A stretch of DNA of 64,000 nt from NCBI RefSeq assembly GCF_018524365.1, contig NZ_JAEKFT010000010.1, positions 94,345 through 158,344 of the forward strand, read 5' to 3'. The notes beneath the pieces are model-generated. The model saw nothing but the letters and a program-made list of their open reading frames with translations, was not told where the DNA came from and ran no database searches. This DNA is from Denitromonas iodatirespirans (GTDB taxonomy: Bacteria > Pseudomonadota > Gammaproteobacteria > Burkholderiales > Rhodocyclaceae). A program made the translations under genes and the position numbers. Positions 57,989 through 64,000 of this stretch are shown here, in pieces (within the stretch, counting starts at the first letter, position 1; every line of letters begins with the position of its first letter).

Positions 57989-58387
57989 ATGGCACCCACT
58001 CCTGACGCCGTCTCCGAAGAAGGCCAGGCGCTGGCCGTGGCGGCCGAGGCCTTGTACCTCATCAACCTGATGGTCGTCCCCGGCCTCGCCTTCCTCGGCA
58101 TCGTCTGGCTGTGGCTGACCAAGCGCAAGGCCGCCACCGCACTCGCACGCTGCCATCTCGACCAGGTGTTCTTCGCCAGCCTGTGGGCCGGCGTTCTGCT
58201 GGTGGTCGCCAACGCCGCCATCATTCTGCTGGGCGGCTACGATTCGCCCAACACCTGGGTAGTCGTCATTCTCTACTTCACCACCTGCCACACCACGCTG
58301 ATCTGCTTCGGCGCCATCGGCCTGGCCCGCGCGTTGGCCGGCAAAGGCTATCGATTCCCGCTGATCGGCCGCCCCTGTGATGTCTAA
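57989..58387 (+). CDS. Small membrane protein in the nor operon, unknown
   Basis: 132 residues with three hydrophobic helices (LYLINLMVVPGLAFLGIVWLWL; VFFASLWAGVLLVVANAAIILL; WVVVILYFTTCHTTLICFGAIGLAR). The CHTT in the third helix might be redox or metal active. Its stop overlaps the polyferredoxin start, so the two products may work together. No family is assigned. Confidence 0.75.
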   Translation: MAPTPDAVSEEGQALAVAAEALYLINLMVVPGLAFLGIVWLWLTKRKAATALARCHLDQVFFASLWAGVLLVVANAAIILLGGYDSPNTWVVVILYFTTCHTTLICFGAIGLARALAGKGYRFPLIGRPCDV

Positions 58388-59432
58388 GGTCGGCAACCCC
58401 CACGCTCAGGATGCCTTCGAAGCATCGGCGCTGCGCCACCAACTAGGCGCCTCCCGCCGCATCATCCCCATCGTCCCGGCCGGCAGCGCCGCGCCGGACG
58501 GCGGCCGCCAGCGCGCGCGCCTGTGGGCGCAGATCGGCTTCTTCGTGCTGTTCGTGCTGGCGCCGGTGTTCGATCTGCTGCGCTACGACCTGGTCGCCGG
58601 CCATGCCTGGTTTCTCGGCATGGAATGGCGTGTCGGGCTGGCCGAGTACAGCGCCGGCCAGATCGGCCTGGGCCAGCTGTGGCTCAACATCGGCCTCAAG
58701 ATCTTCCTGCCGATTCTCGGCGCCGGCGCGCTGCTGATCGGCGTGGCCTGGAAATGGGGCCGGCTCTATTGCGGCTGGCTGTGCCCGCATTTTTCGGTGG
58801 TCGAGACCATCAACCAGCTCATGCGCCGCGCCACCGCCAAGCCCAGCATCTGGGAGAAGCGCACATTGCCCACCCGCGAGCCCGATGGCCGCACCTGGCG
58901 TGCCGACCCGCGCTGGTGGTTCGTCACCGTACCGCTGGCGATCGGTTTCGCCTTCGTCTGGGCGGTGGTGCTGCTCACCTATCTGCTGCCGCCTTTCGAG
59001 GTGTATGGCAACCTCATCGCCGGCACGCCCACGCGCAACCAGTTCATCTTCATCGCCGCCGGCACCGTGGTGCTGTCGGCCGAATTTCTCTTCGCCCGCC
59101 ACCTGTTCTGCCGCTTCGCCTGCGCCGTCGGCCTGTTTCAGAGCCTGGCCTGGATGGGCAACCGCGACGCGATGGTCGTCGGCTTCGAACGCAAACGCGG
59201 GGCCGACTGCAACAGCTGCTATTCGGCCTGCGACCATGTCTGCCCGATGCGCCTCAAGCCGCGCAACATCAAACGCATGATGTTCACCTGCACCCAATGC
59301 GCCCAGTGCGTGAGCGCCTGCGAGACCACGCAGCAAGACAACCCCAACGGCCCGCTGCTGTCGTGGGTCAGCGGCGAGGCCGCGCGTCAGAACGAAGCCG
59401 GCCTGCGCGCCGGCGGTAAAACACGAGACTGA
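58380..59432 (+). CDS. NapH/NosR-like membrane polyferredoxin
   Basis: 350 residues from ATG 58380. It has about five membrane helices with cytoplasmic CGWLCPHFSVVE and CRFACAVGLFQSL motifs, then two Fe-S motifs: CNSCYSACDHVCP (C-x2-C-x3-C-x3-CP, one residue longer than usual) and CTQCAQCVSACE (last Cys not followed by Pro). Proteins of this kind pass quinol electrons to periplasmic or membrane partners. Within a nor operon it may supply electrons for maturation or repair of the reductase. Confidence 0.88.
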   Translation: MSKVGNPHAQDAFEASALRHQLGASRRIIPIVPAGSAAPDGGRQRARLWAQIGFFVLFVLAPVFDLLRYDLVAGHAWFLGMEWRVGLAEYSAGQIGLGQLWLNIGLKIFLPILGAGALLIGVAWKWGRLYCGWLCPHFSVVETINQLMRRATAKPSIWEKRTLPTREPDGRTWRADPRWWFVTVPLAIGFAFVWAVVLLTYLLPPFEVYGNLIAGTPTRNQFIFIAAGTVVLSAEFLFARHLFCRFACAVGLFQSLAWMGNRDAMVVGFERKRGADCNSCYSACDHVCPMRLKPRNIKRMMFTCTQCAQCVSACETTQQDNPNGPLLSWVSGEAARQNEAGLRAGGKTRD

Positions 59433-59437
59433 TCCCC

Positions 59438-61282
59438 ATGGAAGAATACGTCGGCGACCTCTGGCACAAGTTCATCACCCGCAGCGCGCGGCGCGACTAC
59501 CCGGACGCCATCGTGCATCTGGAAGACATCGAGAAAACCGCCGGCGTGCTGTTCCGCGCCCTCGGTGGCGATCCCGGCCTGCGCGTGGCCGCCGCCGCCG
59601 AGGTCGAACACGGCGCCCGGCGCCGCTGGCTGGCGCGCATCGCCCATGTCGAAGACCGCGTGGCGCAAGCCACCCGCGACGCCGAGACCCTCAATCTGCC
59701 GCCCAGCCTGTCGCTGTTCCCCGAGCGCGCCGCCAACCGCGACCTGTATCTGTGGCTGATCGCCCAGGCCGCCGCCACCGGGCGGGCCACCGGCGACTGG
59801 CTGGTCGCCAACCAGCAGGCCACGCTGTTCACGCTGCAGCGCTATCCGGGCTTCGAGTCGCGCTACCGCCGCCTGGTCGAGGCCTGCCTGGCGCTACGCA
59901 TTGCGCCCGAAAAGCTGCCCAAGGACGAAGCCGCGGTCGAGCTCGCCATCCGCCAGGCGCTCAAGGAGCCGGGCAGCGTCGGCCCGCTGCCGACCAGCCG
60001 CCGCCCGCCCCAACCGGTGCCGATGTGGCTCTACCCCTCGCCGGCCCAGATCGACCGCCGCACCCGGCCGGACGACGCGCAGGCCGATGCGCAAGACCCC
60101 GACGACGCGCACGGCAAGACCGTCGACGCCAACAAGAAGCGCCAGCAGGCCACGCGCGAAGACATGCCCGACGGCCGCGACGGCTTCATCCTGCCCTTCC
60201 GCGCCGAGAGCCTGGTGTCATGGGCCGAGTATGTGAAGGTCAATCGCGGGCTGGACGAAGACCCGGAAGAAGATGCCGCCAAGGCCGCGCCCGACATGGA
60301 CAAACTCGCCATCGCCCGCGACGGCAAGACCATCGCCTCGCGCGTGCGCTTCGACCTCGACCTGCCCTCCGCCGCCGCCGACGACATCCCGCTGCAAAGC
60401 GGCATCCTGCTGCCCGAGTGGGACTGGAAAAAACGCATTCTCAAGAAGGACCAGTGCCGGCTCGACCTGCTCGACGCGCGCGACGCGCCGCCCATCGAGG
60501 TGCCCGAGCGGCTGCGCAAGCCGGTGCGCAAGGTGCGCCAGCAACTCGAAGCGCTGGCGCCCTCGCGCCGCTGGTTCAAGAACCAGCCCGACGGCTCCGA
60601 ACTGGACGTGGACGCCTGCGTGCGCGCCTGGTCCGACCGCCGCGCCGGCCATGCCGAGAACGACTTCGGCAACTACCTCAAGCTCGAACGCCACGAGCGC
60701 GACATGGCCTGCCTGGTGCTGGCCGACCTGTCGCTGTCGACCGATGCCTGGGTCAGCGACCACGAGCGCGTCATCGACGTGATCCGCGACAGCCTCATGC
60801 TGTTCTCCGAAGCGCTCGGCGCCACCGGCGACCGCTTCGCGCTCTACGGTTTCTCCAGCCTGCGACGCGAGAACATCCGCTTCCACCAGATCAAGACCTT
60901 CGAGGAAAAACACGGCGCACCGACCCGCGGGCGCATCGCCGCGCTCAAGCCCGGCTACTACACCCGCATGGGCGCAGCCATCCGCTACGCCAGCCGGATT
61001 CTCGAAAAACAGCCCAACGCGCTGCGCCTGATGCTGATCCTCTCGGACGGCAAACCCAACGACCTGGACCAGTACGACAGCCGCTACGGCATCGAAGACA
61101 CCCGCATGAGCCTCATCGAAGCGCGCAACGCCGGCCTCAGACCCTTCTGCGTCACCATCGACAAGGAAGGCGAAGGCTACCTGCCCCACCTCTTCGGCCC
61201 CGCCGGCTTCACCGTGATCCGCAAACCCGAGGAACTGCCCGCCCGGCTGCCGATGCTGTATGCACAGCTGACAGCGATGTAA
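59438..61282 (+). CDS. norD: NorD, VWA-domain nitric oxide reductase activation protein
   Basis: 614 residues. The N-terminal helical domain (EEYVGDLWHKFITRSARRDYPDA) is followed by an acidic linker with KRQQATREDMPDGRDGFILPFRAESLVSWAEYVKVNR. The C-terminal VWA domain at about 420-610 has the MIDAS motif DLSLS in LADLSLSTDAW and LILSDGKPNDLDQYDSRYGIEDTRMSL. It pairs with NorQ in NorB maturation. The operon seems to end here. Confidence 0.97.
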   Translation: MEEYVGDLWHKFITRSARRDYPDAIVHLEDIEKTAGVLFRALGGDPGLRVAAAAEVEHGARRRWLARIAHVEDRVAQATRDAETLNLPPSLSLFPERAANRDLYLWLIAQAAATGRATGDWLVANQQATLFTLQRYPGFESRYRRLVEACLALRIAPEKLPKDEAAVELAIRQALKEPGSVGPLPTSRRPPQPVPMWLYPSPAQIDRRTRPDDAQADAQDPDDAHGKTVDANKKRQQATREDMPDGRDGFILPFRAESLVSWAEYVKVNRGLDEDPEEDAAKAAPDMDKLAIARDGKTIASRVRFDLDLPSAAADDIPLQSGILLPEWDWKKRILKKDQCRLDLLDARDAPPIEVPERLRKPVRKVRQQLEALAPSRRWFKNQPDGSELDVDACVRAWSDRRAGHAENDFGNYLKLERHERDMACLVLADLSLSTDAWVSDHERVIDVIRDSLMLFSEALGATGDRFALYGFSSLRRENIRFHQIKTFEEKHGAPTRGRIAALKPGYYTRMGAAIRYASRILEKQPNALRLMLILSDGKPNDLDQYDSRYGIEDTRMSLIEARNAGLRPFCVTIDKEGEGYLPHLFGPAGFTVIRKPEELPARLPMLYAQLTAM

Positions 61283-61326
61283 GGATGTCGGGATGTCGGG
61301 ATGTAGGGGCGTAGCCCAATGGGCTA
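61283..61326. repeat. Short tandem GGGATGT repeats and a 7-1-7 palindrome between convergent genes
   Basis: Three near-copies of GGGATGTC at about 61284-61307, then TAGCCCA-A-TGGGCTA at 61312-61326, a perfect palindrome that covers the stop of the convergent diguanylate cyclase gene. It may be a bidirectional terminator without a T run. Confidence 0.5.
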
Positions 61327-62859
61327 GCCGGCCGGGTCGGCCGCGCCGCATGAGTCCACGACCACGCGATTGCGTCCGCCGCGCTTGGCCTCATACAACG
61401 CGGCATCTGCACGCTGAATCATGTCTTCCACATCCGCGCTGCCGGCGTTCAGCTGGGCGATACCAAAGCTGGCGGTAATCTTGAGCCGGCTGGTGGTTCT
61501 CAGGTTTGCGTCGGCCATCTCCTCGATCGACTGACGCAAACGCTCCGCCACCGAGCGAGCCCCCGCGACATTCAACCCGGGAAGGACGATGCAGAACTCC
61601 TCGCCACCATATCGACACAGAATATCGCCATCGCGGATGCCACGTTGCAGGGCGGCGGCAACCGCCACGAGCACCTGATCGCCCACGGCGTGACCATAGG
61701 TGTCGTTAAAACTCTTGAAGTGATCGATGTCCGTCATGACGCAACTGACCGCGGTGCCGTTCCGCGCCGCATTCGTCATCACTTGGGACACCTTGTCGTA
61801 GAACGCCCGGCGATTGAAGCACCCGGTGAGCGGATCACGCGTTGCCAGATGCGCGAGTTCACGGTTCTGTTGTTGGATCTTCTGGCTCGATTCGTCCAGC
61901 GCCTGCAGCGCCGACAGCAACGCCTCGTTGGCCCGATGCAGCTGCGAGACATCCGACAAGGACACGATGCATCCGCGAAAATGGCCATCGCCGTCCAGAA
62001 TCGGTGACGCATTGAGGCGAAGCTTGGTCGGCGCAAGCCCCTCGGCCCCTTGAAGTTCGATGAGTTCCTCTTCAACGGCCTCACGATTCCGGGCCACCAC
62101 ATTCCATGCCCACAGACCGCGGTCCTTGCCCAGATTGCCGGTCAGCCATTCCAGCTGCGACGCGTAACGGCCCAGCACGGATTTTCCCGCATCCGCATGC
62201 AGCCGGGCGAATGCGCTGTTGGTCAGCACCACCCGAAGGTCGCTATCGAGCAACATCACCGCCTCGGTCAAGGTATCGAAGGCGGCACTCACGCGTTGGG
62301 GAATGGCGTTGCCCGGATCGAGATACTGCAGCGCACGGCGCAGATAGAGATAGACCAGGAATAGTGCGGAAACACCCACCAACACCATGGCGTGCACGCG
62401 CGAGTCCTCGAGCCACCCCTGCACGGTGTGCGGCGATATGGGCGCGAAGCTCATTTCCACGTCGCCCCAATGCTGCCCGTCGGCATGCAAAGGGACACGC
62501 ACATTGGTGATCGTCGATGGCGCATCCTCCGGCAGCGACCACAGCGTGTCGTGATCACCGACCCGTGCAAGCAGCGAACCGTCGCGACGACGCAGCGCAA
62601 CCGACGTCAGTTCGGCATCTCGTTCGAGCACGCCATGCAACACGTGCGTCAGCCCGCGCATATCGTCGGTACGCAGCATGGCCGTGATCTGGATCGCCAG
62701 CGACTCGGCGATCCGGGTCCGCACACGGACCTCGGTGCTGTAGCGATCCGGCGTCAATCCGACGAGCAGATCCAAACCCATCAGCAAGCACAAGATCAGC
62801 GTCACCACCCCCAGCGCCAGCCGGAAGATGGGCCCCGGAAGCCAGCGGCGCCAGTTCAT
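61324..62859 (-). CDS. Membrane-bound diguanylate cyclase (periplasmic sensor, PAS, GGDEF)
   Basis: 511 residues. TM1 is at about 10-32, a periplasmic region at about 33-165, TM2 at about 168-188 (VHAMVLVGVSALFLVYLYL), PAS at about 205-320 (FDTLTEAVMLLDSDLRVVLTNSAFARLH) and GGDEF at about 340-500 (ATRDPLTGCFNRRAFYD, RYGGEEFCIVLPG). The active site is intact. The start overlaps the stop of the large upstream surface-protein gene (ATGA), so they are translated together. Confidence 0.95.
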   Translation of the reverse strand: MNWRRWLPGPIFRLALGVVTLILCLLMGLDLLVGLTPDRYSTEVRVRTRIAESLAIQITAMLRTDDMRGLTHVLHGVLERDAELTSVALRRRDGSLLARVGDHDTLWSLPEDAPSTITNVRVPLHADGQHWGDVEMSFAPISPHTVQGWLEDSRVHAMVLVGVSALFLVYLYLRRALQYLDPGNAIPQRVSAAFDTLTEAVMLLDSDLRVVLTNSAFARLHADAGKSVLGRYASQLEWLTGNLGKDRGLWAWNVVARNREAVEEELIELQGAEGLAPTKLRLNASPILDGDGHFRGCIVSLSDVSQLHRANEALLSALQALDESSQKIQQQNRELAHLATRDPLTGCFNRRAFYDKVSQVMTNAARNGTAVSCVMTDIDHFKSFNDTYGHAVGDQVLVAVAAALQRGIRDGDILCRYGGEEFCIVLPGLNVAGARSVAERLRQSIEEMADANLRTTSRLKITASFGIAQLNAGSADVEDMIQRADAALYEAKRGGRNRVVVDSCGAADPAG

Positions 62860-64000
62860 GCGCGCCCATCCTCGACAACGACATCGCGACGCGGGCCGCT
62901 GTCGGGGGCATCATCCTCCTCCAGCGCCATGGCGGCCGGATCCTTGACCTGACGCAAAATGGGCAAGGGGTCGATGCTTCTCCATGCCGGCAACGAAGCG
63001 ACCAGCGTCGCCACCAGCGCGCCGACACGCGTCACCCACCACACCACGCCGACCGTGATCACGGTCCCCGACACCCCCACGATCGCCACCGTCAGTCGCG
63101 CCGAATCGCCTGCCGCTTCGATCTGCCGTTGAAGCTCCGGCGACAAGACCACCGCCTGATCCGGCGACGAATCGCCATCCGCCCCCGTGGCCAGCGTGTT
63201 GACGTCGATGTCGAGCATGCGCACATCGAACACAGGCATTTGCGCCGACACGAGATTCACCGCCGCCACCTCGACCCGGACCGGGCTCGGTGCCTTGACG
63301 ACAGCCGCGATACGCTCCGTAGGCGGCACGGACGCAAGCGCCTCGCCCACCGGCGTACTCGCCTCCGTCGCCCGCGCGCCCACGTCCTCTTGCGGCACGT
63401 CCGTTTCCGCAGCCTCAGCAGACGGATCAGCCGGCGTGGGGTCGGGCGTCGCATCTTCGACGGGCGGTGCTGGCGGCACCCATGCCGGCGGCAACTCGGG
63501 CGGCACCGACACATTCAAGGTAACCGACAAGGTCTGCGCATCTGTGCCCCCCCTGCCGTCGCTCACACCGACGATGACTTCATAGACGCTGTCGCCATTG
63601 GCGTCGGCGGGCGGCAGCCCCCCCGGAAGCGTCGCAAACCGAAGCTCGCCGGACGCAGCATCGAGCGTAAAGGAAGAAGCGTCGTTTCCACCCAGGATCT
63701 GGAAGCTCAGCACATCCGCCGGATCGGCATCCGTCGCCGTCACGGTCGTCACCGTCACCGTCGGATCGATACGGCCAAGCACGGCGGCCGCACCACCGCC
63801 GTCAGAGGTAATCACGGGCACGCTATTCGTGTGGCTCACCGTGAGGGTGAAGTTCTGGGTCGCCGTGAGGCTGCCGTCGCTCACCTGCAGCGAGACGGCG
63901 TGGTTGCCCACTTCGGCGTTGGTCGGCGTGCCGGACAGCGTGGCGGTGCCGTCGCCGTTGTCGGTGAGCGTGAGCCAGGCCGGCAGCGTCGGGGCGGTGA
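62856..64000 (-). CDS. Large Ig/cadherin-like surface protein, 3' end (partial)
   Basis: The frame is open to the window edge; about 380 C-terminal residues are visible. LPAWLTLTDNGDGTATLSGTPTNAEVGNHAVSLQVSDG is a putative Ig (He_PIG) repeat, followed by a cadherin-like unit (VTATDADPADVLSFQILGGNDASSFTLDAASGEL). A Pro/Glu/Ala linker follows, then one membrane helix (VAIVGVSGTVITVGVVWWVTRVGALVATLVASLPAW) and a cytoplasmic tail with SIDPLPILRQV. This C-terminus is typical of giant repeat proteins held in the inner membrane. The N-terminus lies outside. Confidence 0.85.
   Translation of the reverse strand, partial: TAPTLPAWLTLTDNGDGTATLSGTPTNAEVGNHAVSLQVSDGSLTATQNFTLTVSHTNSVPVITSDGGGAAAVLGRIDPTVTVTTVTATDADPADVLSFQILGGNDASSFTLDAASGELRFATLPGGLPPADANGDSVYEVIVGVSDGRGGTDAQTLSVTLNVSVPPELPPAWVPPAPPVEDATPDPTPADPSAEAAETDVPQEDVGARATEASTPVGEALASVPPTERIAAVVKAPSPVRVEVAAVNLVSAQMPVFDVRMLDIDVNTLATGADGDSSPDQAVVLSPELQRQIEAAGDSARLTVAIVGVSGTVITVGVVWWVTRVGALVATLVASLPAWRSIDPLPILRQVKDPAAMALEEDDAPDSGPRRDVVVEDGRA

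Noticed and set aside
61283..61310. Possible CRISPR because of the repeated GGGATGTC
   Set aside because: The units are 8 bases with no spacers. No CRISPR array or cas gene was seen anywhere in the window.

Overview
The window is high-GC and reads as the chromosome of a denitrifying, motile betaproteobacterium. A Rhodocyclales/Zoogloeaceae-type host (Thauera, Azoarcus or Denitromonas-like) is an inference from the nor accessory genes, the flagellar genes and codon use. No rRNA or other strict taxonomic marker is present.

Positions 1-31.5 kb are the right-hand part of a P2-like prophage; its capsid and packaging genes lie left of the window. The order is lysis cassette (holin-like, endolysin, embedded spanin pair), tail completion R and S, baseplate and fibres (V W J I H G), sheath and tube (FI FII), a three-gene non-P2 cassette (trimeric jelly-roll-like protein, GH5-like glycosidase, lambda-type tyrosine recombinase), E/E' with a T_TTT_TTG slippery site, tape measure T, U and D. 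Next come minus-strand cargo genes (SRAP/YedK-like protein, a novel 344-aa membrane protein, a secreted repeat protein, a thermonuclease). The lysogeny switch follows (HTH repressor against an RHH Cro-like protein, with a palindromic operator), then CII, Ogr, a TOPRIM primase-helicase, a string of small early genes including a nucleotide-metabolism cluster, and a large serine recombinase. The recombinase's last codons lie inside tRNA-fMet, so the right attachment site is there. A shared motif, CACAACA-N17-CGCGCGCGC, lies before V and before FI, exactly where P2 has its late promoters PV and PF.

From 31.5 to 36.6 kb are tRNA-fMet and tRNA-Thr, a NarX/NarL-type two-component pair, a diguanylate cyclase and a HAD phosphatase. 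From 36.6 to 45.8 kb runs a sugar operon: CDP-glucose synthesis and dehydration, an epimerase, a C-methyltransferase, a reductase, a CmcI-type enzyme and a 1249-aa multi-domain glycosyltransferase. It abuts three tandem flagellin genes, so it may make and attach a methylated deoxysugar to flagellin.

From 46 to 53.5 kb are flagellar filament genes (three flagellins, flaG, fliD, fliS, fliT-like, fliK-like, FlhB-tail protein, ycgR). A strong terminator, a MITE-like element and a convergent chemoreceptor gene with a good sigma-28 promoter follow. From 56 to 61.3 kb is a nitric oxide reductase accessory operon (norE norF norQ, a small membrane protein, a polyferredoxin, norD) behind an FNR/DNR box. 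norCB is not in the window. The right end holds a diguanylate cyclase translationally coupled to the 3' end of a large Ig/cadherin-like surface protein that runs off the window.
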